A DNA stretch of 32,945 nt from Acidobacteriota bacterium (GCA_025350695.1 JANXXI010000009.1:1-32945); one strand, 5' to 3'; positions 8,071 to 16,187 are shown, numbered from the stretch's first letter. Numbers and translations are program-made. Notes: generated by a model not told the origin, from the sequence alone.

Positions 8071-8086
8071 TGGGGCATATGCCCCA
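8071..8086. promoter_or_regulatory. perfect 16-base palindrome, candidate operator
   Basis: TGGGGCATATGCCCCA is identical to its reverse complement over all 16 bases. It lies 33 bases upstream of the serine hydrolase start and about 125 bases upstream of the cytochrome operon. A perfect palindrome without a spacer is typical of a homodimeric repressor or activator site. It has no downstream U-tract, which argues against a terminator. Confidence 0.5.
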
Positions 8087-8118
8087 GCGGGTTGGGTGAA
8101 GGTAATAGAATATAACCC

Positions 8119-9342
8119 ATGCGCTTGATTTCAATCGTTGTTACCTTGTCGTTACTTTGCCCCGCAGCCTCGCCTCCGCCGGTGGTTAAAGATGGTTCGA
8201 AGACTGGAATGGATGCCGCCCGCCTAGCGATGATTCCGCAGAGGCTGAGGGCGTTCGTTGAAAAGGGTACGGCAGCGGGCTTTGTCGCTTTGGTGGCCCG
8301 GCATGGACAAGTGGCGGCGATTGACGCGGTGGGCTATACGGACATTGAGACCAAGCAGCCGATGAAAACGGACGCCATTTTTCAATTGCATTCGATGACA
8401 AAGCCGGTTGTGTGCGTGGCCATCATGATGTTGGCTGAGCAGGGGCTGCTTGCCATTTCTGATCCCGTGGAAAAGTATTTGCCGGAGTTTCGTGGGCAGA
8501 TGGTGGGCGAAGCGGACGCGGATAAGAGTGTGCGGTTGGTGAAGCCGGTGCGGCCGGTGCAGATTCGGGACTTGATGACGCATACGTCGGGCATGTTGCA
8601 GAATCCGCCGCCGGGGATTGGCGAGTTGCATGGCGCATTGCACAAGAGTTTGGCCGAGGTGGTGCTGGTGGCTTCACAACAGCCACTGCTGTTTCAGCCG
8701 GGCACGAAATGGTCTTACAGCAACATGGGCGTTGCTGGCTTGGCGCGGATCATTGAAGTGATTTCAGGCATGCCGTTTGAGAAGTATCTGGATGCGAAGA
8801 TTTTCAGGCCGCTGAACATGGAAGATACCTTTATCTATCCACCCAAGGAAAAGTTTCATCGCGTGCCGACGGCTTACATTTTGAAGGATGGGAGGCCGCT
8901 GAAGTATACCTCTGATCCGCTGGGTGAAGGCGTGATGAAGTTTCGGGAGAATGCCAAATATCCATTGCCTGAAGGTGGCCTTTATTCCACCGTTAGTGAT
9001 TTGTTCCGGTTGTATCAATTGATGCTGAATGGCGGGGAACTGAATGGCGTCCGGTTGTTGTCGAAGGCGTCGGTGGCGGTGATGACCACGAATCATACTG
9101 GCGATTTGCGGACAAATGGTCCAGGCAATGGGTGGGGGCTTGGGGTGTATGTAGTGAAGGATCCGGCTGGGGAAGCGCAGCTGATGTCTATTGGCAGCCA
9201 TGGACACGGGGGCAGGTATGGCACGTTTTATTTCATCGATCCGAAGCGAGACATGATTGGGATTTTCATGATTCATCGCGAGGGTGGGAGCGATGAGAAG
9301 AATGCGTTTGTGGAGATGGCGATTGCGGCGGCCTTGGATTGA
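8119..9342 (+). CDS. serine hydrolase, class C beta-lactamase/esterase fold
   Basis: The 407-residue exported protein has a signal peptide at residues 1-18. It carries the penicillin-binding-fold motifs: S92-M-T-K95 (nucleophile and general base), Y200-S-N202, and a third-box HGG near 363-365 in place of KTG. This matches family VIII esterases and class C-like serine hydrolases (the EstB group), which mostly cleave esters or D-amino-acid peptides rather than act as true beta-lactamases. The substrate cannot be read from sequence. It is transcribed divergently from the cytochrome operon and appears monocistronic, with hairpins at 9602-9639 as possible 3' boundary. The start ATG gives a proper signal peptide. 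Confidence 0.85.
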   Translation: MRLISIVVTLSLLCPAASPPPVVKDGSKTGMDAARLAMIPQRLRAFVEKGTAAGFVALVARHGQVAAIDAVGYTDIETKQPMKTDAIFQLHSMTKPVVCVAIMMLAEQGLLAISDPVEKYLPEFRGQMVGEADADKSVRLVKPVRPVQIRDLMTHTSGMLQNPPPGIGELHGALHKSLAEVVLVASQQPLLFQPGTKWSYSNMGVAGLARIIEVISGMPFEKYLDAKIFRPLNMEDTFIYPPKEKFHRVPTAYILKDGRPLKYTSDPLGEGVMKFRENAKYPLPEGGLYSTVSDLFRLYQLMLNGGELNGVRLLSKASVAVMTTNHTGDLRTNGPGNGWGLGVYVVKDPAGEAQLMSIGSHGHGGRYGTFYFIDPKRDMIGIFMIHREGGSDEKNAFVEMAIAAALD

Positions 9343-9420
9343 CGGCAGCGCCGGCCCTTGGGCAAACGTGACAGAAAGCCCTACATCCGCCAGGGTTGAA
9401 GAAGAAGCAGGAGATCGAAC

Positions 9421-9498
9421 ATGGAAGTACATTTTATCCCTGACGTTGAAAAGAAGCTCGAGGACTTAGCCGCGCAGAGCGGACACGGAATAGCCTAA
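9421..9498 (+). pseudogene. truncated type II antitoxin remnant
   Basis: A 25-codon reading frame (MEVHFIPDVEKKLEDLAAQS, then GHGIA and TAA) matches by eye the N-terminus of small addiction-module antitoxins, which begin M-x-(V/I)-x-F-x-P-(D/E)-x-E-x-K-L-x-x-L-A-A-Q-S-G. Those proteins normally run to 70-90 residues, so about two thirds is missing. An AGGAG ribosome-binding site is still in place 8 bases upstream of the ATG. No toxin reading frame follows. The family resemblance is from memory. A genuine tiny peptide is less likely. Confidence 0.55.
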
Positions 9499-9601
9499 CT
9501 GCGCGCCTGTGCCGGAACGTTGTGAGGGTAATTCGAGGTACTCAAGAATTTCGGGCCGGTAGATTGACCCACTTCGGCAATTTTTCTCCAATACCGGGAG
9601 A

Positions 9602-9639
9602 GGCTGGCCAGGGGGCCAGCCGCAGACCTGGGGGTCTGC
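9602..9639. terminator. two abutting hairpins, possible bidirectional terminator or dispersed repeat
   Basis: Stem 1 pairs GGCTGGCC (9602-9609) with GGCCAGCC (9614-9621) around AGGG. Stem 2 pairs GCAGACC (9622-9628) with GGTCTGC (9633-9639) around TGGG. The stems are back to back, and a T-rich stretch (CCACTTTTCCTTTT) follows on the plus strand. The element lies between two converging genes. The architecture also fits a REP-like dispersed palindromic unit. Confidence 0.5.
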
Positions 9640-9725
9640 CCCACTTTTCCTTTTGCAAATACTGAAGATTGGTGTTTTTATCCTGGAGACTCTTTTCTAG
9701 AATCCTGGAGAATTTGATTCTGGGA

Positions 9726-10484
9726 TTAGGCGGCGGTGAAGGTTAGGGTACCGGAGCGGCCGTCCACCATCGCGAAGCGGCCGCTGAATTCGTCGGCTTG
9801 GCCGGACGCAAGCTTCAGGATGAACTGGGCGGCTTGTTCCACAGGAATGTCCAGGTGCTGGTCGACTAACTGATCGAGAAGAGGCAGCCATTGTTTGGCT
9901 TCGTTCGAGGCGCGCGTTTTTTCGAGAAGGTCGGTGCGGACCGTACCCGGTTCAATGGCGAACACTTTAATGCCTTGCGCTTCGACCTCCTTCGCTAGTA
10001 CTTCGGAGAAACGGATTAATGCGCACTTACTGGTTACGTAGGCGGAGAAATAGGGAATCGCGAATGTTCCCGCGCCGCTGGACACGTTGATGATGCGGCC
10101 TTGGGACATGAGGCTGAGGGCGGCTTGGCACATTGCCACGGGGGCCAATAGATTTACCTCCACGCAACGGCGCCAATCCTCAATGTTGGTTGTTGCAACC
10201 GGGCCAATTGGACCGGCTTGTCCCGCGTTGTTCACCAGAATATCGAGCCTTCCGAACCTCTCCCTGACGGCTTGAATTGCACGGTTGGGATCGTCGGTGA
10301 CGTCGGAGGGAATTACAAGGGCTTGGCGGCCCGCCTGCTGAACGAGGCTGGCTGCTTCTATTAGCTGATCTTTGGTGCGGGCCAGTAACGCAAGGTCTGC
10401 GCCGGCCTGGGCAAACGCGATTGCCGTGGCTCTGCCTATGCCCCGCCCCGCACCTGTGATTAGGGCAACCTTATTTTGAAGCAA
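9726..10484 (-). CDS. short-chain dehydrogenase/reductase (SDR)
   Basis: This 252-residue classical SDR has the NAD(P)-binding motif TGAGRGIG (residues 10-17) and NNAG (85-88). The catalytic residues are S136 (in NVSSGAG), Y149 and K153 (YVTSK). It is a cytosolic oxidoreductase with an unknown alcohol/ketone substrate. The preferred start is TTG at 10484, because a strong AAGGAGG lies 4 bases upstream and the protein then begins M-LQNKVALITG as the family does. The longer frame to 10565 lies inside the upstream gene. The resulting 14-base overlap with the amidohydrolase gene implies an operon with coupled translation. The specific reaction is not assignable. Confidence 0.85.
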   Translation of the reverse strand: MLQNKVALITGAGRGIGRATAIAFAQAGADLALLARTKDQLIEAASLVQQAGRQALVIPSDVTDDPNRAIQAVRERFGRLDILVNNAGQAGPIGPVATTNIEDWRRCVEVNLLAPVAMCQAALSLMSQGRIINVSSGAGTFAIPYFSAYVTSKCALIRFSEVLAKEVEAQGIKVFAIEPGTVRTDLLEKTRASNEAKQWLPLLDQLVDQHLDIPVEQAAQFILKLASGQADEFSGRFAMVDGRSGTLTFTAA

Positions 10485-11757
10485 GCACCCTCCTTTTTGT
10501 GTTGGCGAGCATGACGTCCAGATCCTTGCGGAGGAGGATACGGCCGTCGGCGATGACGGTTTCAATCTTACGGGTGTTGCGGATGTCGGTGAGCGGATTT
10601 CCGTTGAGCAGGACGAGCGTTGGCGGATGCGGCCTACCGAAGAAGTCGTCGACGTTTACCGCGGCTGCGGCGAGCGCGGCGCGAGAGGTGAGCCCGGAGC
10701 TAACCAGCAACTCCAATTCGTCGTGCAGGGAAAAACCCGGGACACAGAAGGGGGCCGGGGAATCAGTTCCAGCAAGGATGCGGACCCCTTTGCGATTAAA
10801 TATCTGGAGAATCTCTCGATGCTTGTCGAACCAACGACGCTCGAACTTGAGGTCACGCAAGACGCTGAGCCCGGTCTTCCACTCCGTTAGCCAGCCGCGC
10901 TCCATGTATTGTAGATTCGGGTCGTTGAGGATTGATTGGTCAAGGGTGTCACCGCGCTGCTGAATCAGAGTTGGCGCGACCCATGTGCCGGAGCGGACAA
11001 ATGCGTCAGCGAGGGCCTCAGCCTTGGCCGGATCGTAAGTCTCCAACACTTGAGGACGCGTTAATCCTTGTCCTCTGACGAAGATTTCGCGATAGCCCGC
11101 TTCGTTCCTTGAGCAGGCAAGCAGAATGTTGTCCATGTGCTCAATAGATTTTTGGCCGGCTCCGGCGGCTTCAATGGCTGTTATCGCGTCGGGTAGGTGT
11201 CCGGTTAAAGGGAGATCGTGGCGGTGGGCTTCACCGGCAAGGGCGAAGTAGGATTCGCGGGTCAGCGCATTGTACACCTTGAGGAAATCAACGCCTTGCT
11301 TAGCCAGTCGGGCCACCAGAGATGGAGCGGCGGCGGCATTGGGCACCGCCTGTGGGCCGTCGCGATCAATGGAACCGATGGTGTGAACCAGATAGGGTGC
11401 GACGTTCCGTTTCTTGTGCTGCACCTGGGGCGCCCAATGCTGCTGGTTGGCCGCCATTTCCCGAATCCCAATGACGCCGTTTGTAAGGAACAATTCCTCC
11501 CAGCCCGAGGGCAAGTCACCGATGTGAGCGTGCATGTCCCACAAACCCGGGATGGCGAACTTACCACGGCCATCCACGCGGCGGGCAATCACAGGAATGG
11601 CGGCACCGCGACGAAGGGCACCATTTTCTAAGATCAGAGTTTGATTTGACTGCAGTTGCCCAGAGCGTGGATCCACGTAAGTTACGTGATCCACAACAAT
11701 GGGTTGCGCGGAAGCAGAGGCCGCCACGAACGCCAGAACTGCTTTCAGCGGCCGCAC
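10471..11757 (-). CDS. exported amidohydrolase-superfamily protein
   Basis: The 428-residue protein has a short signal peptide (cleavage after SASAQ). Metal-site residues are in the usual order: H76-x-H78 (DMHAHIG), K160 (FLKVY, the likely carboxylated lysine), H187 (TGHLP), H207 (SIEHMDN) and D332 (AGTDSPAP). This fits a binuclear imidazolonepropionase/prolidase-like amidohydrolase. The substrate is unknown. The GTG start at 11757 directly abuts the TAA of the lactonase gene, and its 3' end overlaps the SDR gene, so the three form one operon. All metal ligands appear intact, so an active hydrolase is expected. Confidence 0.82.
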   Translation of the reverse strand: MRPLKAVLAFVAASASAQPIVVDHVTYVDPRSGQLQSNQTLILENGALRRGAAIPVIARRVDGRGKFAIPGLWDMHAHIGDLPSGWEELFLTNGVIGIREMAANQQHWAPQVQHKKRNVAPYLVHTIGSIDRDGPQAVPNAAAAPSLVARLAKQGVDFLKVYNALTRESYFALAGEAHRHDLPLTGHLPDAITAIEAAGAGQKSIEHMDNILLACSRNEAGYREIFVRGQGLTRPQVLETYDPAKAEALADAFVRSGTWVAPTLIQQRGDTLDQSILNDPNLQYMERGWLTEWKTGLSVLRDLKFERRWFDKHREILQIFNRKGVRILAGTDSPAPFCVPGFSLHDELELLVSSGLTSRAALAAAAVNVDDFFGRPHPPTLVLLNGNPLTDIRNTRKIETVIADGRILLRKDLDVMLANTKRRVLASK

Positions 11758-12936
11758 TTATTTCTTCAAGGCGAGGAAGCGTATGGAAACGGGGGCGCCC
11801 ACTTCCACTTGCTTGCCCATGGGCGTCAGTTTTCCGTTGGTCTGGTCGATGCGGAACAGCACCATGTTGTCGGTGTTTTGATTTCCGGCGAACAGGTAAT
11901 TGCCGGTCGGATCGATGCGGAAGTTGCGTGGAATTTTTCCTTGGGTGGAAGTGTGATCGACAGCTGTCAACTTGCCATCGGCTTGATTGATGTTGAATAG
12001 TGCGATGGTATTGTGTCCACGGTTGGAACCGTATAGCCACTTGCCGGAAGGATGCACGAGAATTTCCGCGGTGGATGCGCCCTTACGATCTGCGTCCTGA
12101 GGCAGCGTGGAAATGGTTTGAATCTCTTTGAGTGAACCGTTCTTTCCGTTCCATTGAAACGCCGTCACGGTTAGAGCCATTTCGTTGATGACGTAGCCGT
12201 ACTTGCCGTTAGGGTGAAAATTGAAATGCCTGGGACCGCTGCCTGGGGCGACTTTGGCGAAGGGCGGATCGTTGGGAGTGATTGTGGCATTGGCGGCATC
12301 CAGCTTGTAGATCATCACCTGATCCAGCCCTAAATCGCCAACGATGAGGAAGCGGTTATCTTTGGAAAGATTCACGGAATGCGCGTGTGGGCCCGTTTGG
12401 CGCTGCTTGTCCGCGCTTGAACCCTTGTGTTGGATCACTGAGGCGGCGGGCTTCAGGGATCCGTCGGCATTGATGGGGAAGGAGGCCACACTGCCGGTGC
12501 CGTAGTTGGCGACCAACAACGCCTTGCCGGTTTTATCGACAACCAAATGGCAGGGGCCGCCACCGCCGGACTTAACGTCATTCAGTTTGGTCAGTTTGCC
12601 GGAGGCCTTGTCGATGGAATACGCCGTGACGAACCCATCGCGTTTTTCCGCGGTGGGCGAACTTTCGCTCACCGCGTATAGAAACCTTCCATTGGGGTGG
12701 AGGTTCACGAACGAGGGGTTATCCACTGCGGCGGCAAGGCCGAGCTCCTTTAAGTCGCCAGTGGCGGCATCGAACTGATAGGCGTAGATGCCTTTGCTTT
12801 TGTCTTTTGTATAGGTCCCAACGTAAACGAGGAACTTACCTTTGGCGGGAGCGGCGGAAGTGGTTTCTGGCATAAGAAGGGTCGCGCACAGGGCGAAGGG
12901 TACGGCTAGGTTACGAACTATGGGCATGAATTCCAT
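11758..12936 (-). CDS. exported lactonase-family beta-propeller (6-phosphogluconolactonase-like)
   Basis: The 392-residue protein has a signal peptide (cleavage near TTSAAP). Seven-bladed propeller repeats include YVGTYTKDKSKGIYAY, NPSFVNLHPNGRFLYAV, GPCHLVVD, GPRHFNFHPNGKYGYV, PSGKWLYGSNRGHNTIAL and PRNFRIDPTGNYLFAGNQN. The pattern is that of the YbhE/Pgl lactonase family. Because it is exported it is unlikely to act in the pentose phosphate pathway and more likely opens sugar or other lactones outside the cytoplasm (inference). It is the first gene of the lactonase-amidohydrolase-SDR operon. The ATG at 12936 or an in-frame ATG at 12927 could be used. Neither has a clear ribosome-binding site. 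Confidence 0.85.
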   Translation of the reverse strand: MEFMPIVRNLAVPFALCATLLMPETTSAAPAKGKFLVYVGTYTKDKSKGIYAYQFDAATGDLKELGLAAAVDNPSFVNLHPNGRFLYAVSESSPTAEKRDGFVTAYSIDKASGKLTKLNDVKSGGGGPCHLVVDKTGKALLVANYGTGSVASFPINADGSLKPAASVIQHKGSSADKQRQTGPHAHSVNLSKDNRFLIVGDLGLDQVMIYKLDAANATITPNDPPFAKVAPGSGPRHFNFHPNGKYGYVINEMALTVTAFQWNGKNGSLKEIQTISTLPQDADRKGASTAEILVHPSGKWLYGSNRGHNTIALFNINQADGKLTAVDHTSTQGKIPRNFRIDPTGNYLFAGNQNTDNMVLFRIDQTNGKLTPMGKQVEVGAPVSIRFLALKK

Positions 12937-13038
12937 GATAATGCTTCTTGGATGGAGATAGGCGCCACCGCTCTGAGATTACCACCGTCAAATAGGCAAA
13001 AAAAGAGGTCTGAAATTTGCCCTCATCGTCAACTTCGA

Positions 13039-14265
13039 TCACCGCTTAGCGTCCAGATTGTGAACCTCAAATGAAAATGGTTGGCCTTCCCAACGAGTAA
13101 TCACGACGGGGGCGACGCAATGGCCAAGGATATTCACGCCGGTACGAATCATGTCGATGACCGCGTCTACGCCGAGCAGGACAGGTAAACCTTCCATGGG
13201 AATTCCGTAAGCGGGAAACAAAGCGGACAGCACGATGAAGTTGGCGCGGGGAATGCCCGCTACGCCTTTGCTGGTTAGCTTCAGCGTCAACAAGATCATA
13301 GCTTGCGAAGTGAAGCTTAGATGCATGCCAGCGGCTTGGGCTACAAACAAAGTAGCCATCGCCAAGTGAAGGGTGCTGCCGGCCAGATTGAAACTGAGCC
13401 CCAGCGGCATGACTAGCCCGAGCACTTGCTTCGGCACGCCGAACTCCGCCATGTTTTCAAGCGCCTTGGGAAGCGCGGCGGCGCTGGAGGTGGTGCCGAA
13501 CGCGATGAAAAACGGTTCTTTGGCCGCATCAACGAATCGTCGAACAGGCACACGAAATAGAACGAGGACTCCGCCCAACACAAGGATTGCATAAAGAGCC
13601 TGGGTGACATAGGCCGTCGCAACCAGTTTGCCCAACGCCGATAACACGCCGAAACCGTTTTCTCCAACGGTTGCAGCCATGGCGCAAAACACCGCCGGAG
13701 GGGCCAGACACATCACGAAGTGGGTATAGCGGAAGGCAACGGCTGACAACGATTCGGCCAGGCTAAGAACCGGCCTCGCTTTTTCGCCAATCGCATTCGC
13801 CGCGATGCCGAATAGCAGGCAGAACACAACAATTTGCAAAACATCGCCACGCGCCATGGAATCGAAAATGCTGTTGGGGACGCTACGTTCAAGCGTTTCG
13901 CCGAACCCGGGGGCCTTTGCTGCTTGCGAGGTTTGGGCTCCAAGAGAAATGCCGTCCCCGGGGCGTACCAGCATCACCGCACCCCATCCCATCAGTAAAG
14001 CGATGGTGGTCATGACTTCAAAATAGAGAAGCGACTTCCAGCCTAATCTGCCTAAACCTCTTAAGCTTGCTGCTCCGCCGAAGGCGCTGACTAGAAGGCC
14101 CAGCAGGATCGGCGCAATGATTGACTTCACGAGTCGCAGAAAAATATTACTGACGACGGCGAGTTGAACGGAGAGTTCGGGTGCTGCCGAGCCGAGCGCC
14201 ACACCGGCGACCATCGCTATTAGAACCCAGTTTGTGAGGGAAATACGTGAAACAAACCTTGTCAC
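13039..14265 (-). CDS. dicarboxylate/amino acid:cation symporter (DAACS family)
   Basis: The 408-residue inner-membrane carrier has the family topology: eight helices, the serine-rich re-entrant loop (FGTTSSAAALPKALE) and a C-terminal transport core. The equivalent of the NMDGT motif reads FNLAGSTLHL, and the later N-x-x-G-D/N motif reads NILGH. The substrate-site arginine (DMIRTGVN) is kept. Loss of the Asp in NMDGT and of Asp/Asn in the final motif removes residues that bind sodium in GltPh, so coupling may be altered. The GTG start overlaps the stop of a small membrane-protein gene (GTGA). The substrate is probably a C4-dicarboxylate or acidic amino acid, but this is not certain given the variant motifs. 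Confidence 0.85.
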   Translation of the reverse strand: MTRFVSRISLTNWVLIAMVAGVALGSAAPELSVQLAVVSNIFLRLVKSIIAPILLGLLVSAFGGAASLRGLGRLGWKSLLYFEVMTTIALLMGWGAVMLVRPGDGISLGAQTSQAAKAPGFGETLERSVPNSIFDSMARGDVLQIVVFCLLFGIAANAIGEKARPVLSLAESLSAVAFRYTHFVMCLAPPAVFCAMAATVGENGFGVLSALGKLVATAYVTQALYAILVLGGVLVLFRVPVRRFVDAAKEPFFIAFGTTSSAAALPKALENMAEFGVPKQVLGLVMPLGLSFNLAGSTLHLAMATLFVAQAAGMHLSFTSQAMILLTLKLTSKGVAGIPRANFIVLSALFPAYGIPMEGLPVLLGVDAVIDMIRTGVNILGHCVAPVVITRWEGQPFSFEVHNLDAKR

Positions 14266-14489
14266 GCGGGAGGGCTCACCTCCACAGGCAGTGAGGGAGG
14301 CGATTTGCGCAAAAGCGCCGCACCGGCAGTAATGGCGGCTACAAAAAAGCTTCCGTACATGGCGTTGTTGGCGGCTGTACGGGCTGCCATTTCATCGGAA
14401 ACATCTGGCCAAAGCCAAGTCGTCCAAATTGGTTCCGTTTTTGGAGTACTTGAGGAAAGTCCTAGAGTTTCCATTATGCTTGCGTCCAT
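14262..14489 (-). CDS. small single-span membrane protein coupled to the symporter
   Basis: The 75-residue frame ends in TGA overlapping the symporter's GTG start by 4 bases. One hydrophobic segment (MYGSFFVAAITAGAALL) is followed by basic RK and a Pro-rich tail, so it is probably a single-pass inner-membrane protein. I do not recognise the family. The evidence that it is real is the GTGA coupling, the plausible topology, and the absence of a better initiation context for the symporter. The start could be 14489 or the second ATG at 14474. It is a candidate accessory or assembly subunit. Confidence 0.5.
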   Translation of the reverse strand: MDASIMETLGLSSSTPKTEPIWTTWLWPDVSDEMAARTAANNAMYGSFFVAAITAGAALLRKSPPSLPVEVSPPA

Positions 14490-14528
14490 TCTATAGCAAG
14501 CGGCCGCATTGACGTATTCTTAAAGTAC

Positions 14529-16187
14529 ATGCTGGATGTAATGAAGCGCTGGATGGCAATGGCCACCAGCTTCTATTTCGCGTTGTTCGTTGCAGCAACG
14601 GTTGCTTTTGCGGCGCCAGCGTTGCTGGCTTCCTTGTTTCCTGGTGTGGAGATATCGCGTTCAGAGGTGCTTGCTTTCGGTTGGGTGGCCGGCGCTGGAC
14701 CAACCGATATGACGCGGGAAATTGAACCGATTACGAACGCAGCATCGTTCCTTATTCACGCGATGGTTTTGTGCGGCGGCCTGGCCTTAAGGCGCTTCGG
14801 CTGGCCGGTCGTAGGCTTAGTTTCCGCGCTGTACGGTTTCGCAATTTGCCAACCGCTATTCATGTTGGTATTTTTCGCCAACCGGAAACCGGAGTTGCCG
14901 CAAGTGTCCACGGCGCTACTGGGGACGGCCTGTCTGGTGATGGGGTTCGTCTATTTGTTGGATGGAATAGAACCCAAGCTCAAGCGATTCTTTTATTTGC
15001 TTGTTGGCTTAATTCTGCCGGCCATGTTTGGCGCAACCCAATTGCTGCGCATGCCGCGCCGCGCCACTGCAACCTATCTTGCGGGTGAAACCCTCTTTGC
15101 CATTGTGATGGCGCTTATTGCTATCTTCTTTTTTGGCTCGAAGATCGTTCCTGCGCGACATCCAAAAATGATTCTTTACGGACTCCTCCTCAGCGTCTTG
15201 CTTGGAGCCGAGATAAGAATGAAACTGAAGCGGCAAGCGGATGAGCGAAAGGTGGGGTTGACGCAGCAATTGTCAGACCTGCCTGCGCCGTTAGTCAAGC
15301 CATACGAAAAGACGTTTATGCAGAAGGGCGTCAGCTTCACCGCCGAATTTCCGGCCTTCTACGGCGAGCGCACGTCTCGGCGCATGCTTTCGACGTTGCC
15401 CACTTTCGGCGTTAATGCCATCGCTTTGATACCCTATGGGTCGCTGCGCCGTGAACGCAGCATGGAGAGCGATATTGGCCTGGAGGTTCTCACTCGGCAA
15501 GCGCATCAGCAAGGAATGAAAGTGATGTTGAAGCCACACGCGCGCAAGCCCTCTGAGCAGGATCTGGTGGGAACCGCGGCCATAGACGAATGGTTTCGAA
15601 ACCATGAAAGGTTCATTGTTGAATATGCCCGTTTCGCGGAACGCACGCATGCCGATCTTTTTTGCATAGGTACGGAATTTGGCTGGCTATCGAAATTTGA
15701 GACGCCTTGGCGGCGCGTCATCAGCGAGGTGCGCAAAGTATATGGTGGACCCCTTGTTTACGCACCAAACCACGGCCCGGAATTCGAGAGCGTACAGTTT
15801 TGGGATGCACTGGATTACATCGGAATCGACAATTATTATCCGCTAACCGACGATTACACGGCGGCCCACATCTTCGAGAGAATCGAGCGGGTTCAGGCGA
15901 AATTTGGCAAGCCCGTGCTGTTCACCGAGGCGGGCTATTCAGCCGCGTTGGGCGCGCACAAAGAACCCTGGGCGGATGAAACCAACTATCCTTTGTCGCT
16001 TGAGGAGCAGGCCCGCTGCTATGAAACGCTGCTACGGACCTTTTATGACAAGCCCTGGTTTCACGGCGTCTACTGGTGGAAGTTGGGGACCAACGGCTAC
16101 GGAGGACCGAACAACAATTCCATGACTCCATGGCGAAAACCGGCGATGGAAGTGTTGAAGCGATACTATCTGAGCCCCGTTCGTTAG
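14529..16187 (+). CDS. fusion of a seven-segment membrane domain with a GH113-like glycoside hydrolase
   Basis: The N-terminal part (about residues 10-225) holds seven hydrophobic segments of no recognised family. The C-terminal part (about 262-545) reads as a TIM-barrel glycosidase. Key pieces are GVSFTAEFPAFYGE, GVNAIALIPYG, GMKVMLKPHA, IGTEFGWL with putative acid/base E383, LDYIGIDNYYPLTDD, LFTEAGYSA with putative nucleophile E467, and GVYWWKLGTNGYGG. These resemble the beta-mannanase family GH113 and its relatives. The enzyme would be tethered to the inner membrane. Which face the catalytic domain occupies depends on the exact helix count. The substrate is inferred to be a beta-mannoside or related glycan. 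The closely spaced ATGs at 14529 and 14541 are both possible starts. Confidence 0.75.
   Translation: MLDVMKRWMAMATSFYFALFVAATVAFAAPALLASLFPGVEISRSEVLAFGWVAGAGPTDMTREIEPITNAASFLIHAMVLCGGLALRRFGWPVVGLVSALYGFAICQPLFMLVFFANRKPELPQVSTALLGTACLVMGFVYLLDGIEPKLKRFFYLLVGLILPAMFGATQLLRMPRRATATYLAGETLFAIVMALIAIFFFGSKIVPARHPKMILYGLLLSVLLGAEIRMKLKRQADERKVGLTQQLSDLPAPLVKPYEKTFMQKGVSFTAEFPAFYGERTSRRMLSTLPTFGVNAIALIPYGSLRRERSMESDIGLEVLTRQAHQQGMKVMLKPHARKPSEQDLVGTAAIDEWFRNHERFIVEYARFAERTHADLFCIGTEFGWLSKFETPWRRVISEVRKVYGGPLVYAPNHGPEFESVQFWDALDYIGIDNYYPLTDDYTAAHIFERIERVQAKFGKPVLFTEAGYSAALGAHKEPWADETNYPLSLEEQARCYETLLRTFYDKPWFHGVYWWKLGTNGYGGPNNNSMTPWRKPAMEVLKRYYLSPVR

Larger units (their letters stand above)
9343..9725. 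other. 383-base non-coding stretch between converging genes
   Basis: This stretch holds the antitoxin remnant at 9421-9498 and the tandem hairpins at 9602-9639. It also has two copies of ATCCTGGAGA (about 9680 and 9702) 22 bases apart. I see no other gene. Confidence 0.6.

Noticed and set aside
8119-9342. True antibiotic-resistance beta-lactamase
   Set aside because: The third box is HGG rather than KTG, and the gene resembles the broad esterase/peptidase group of this fold. Nothing in context points to resistance.
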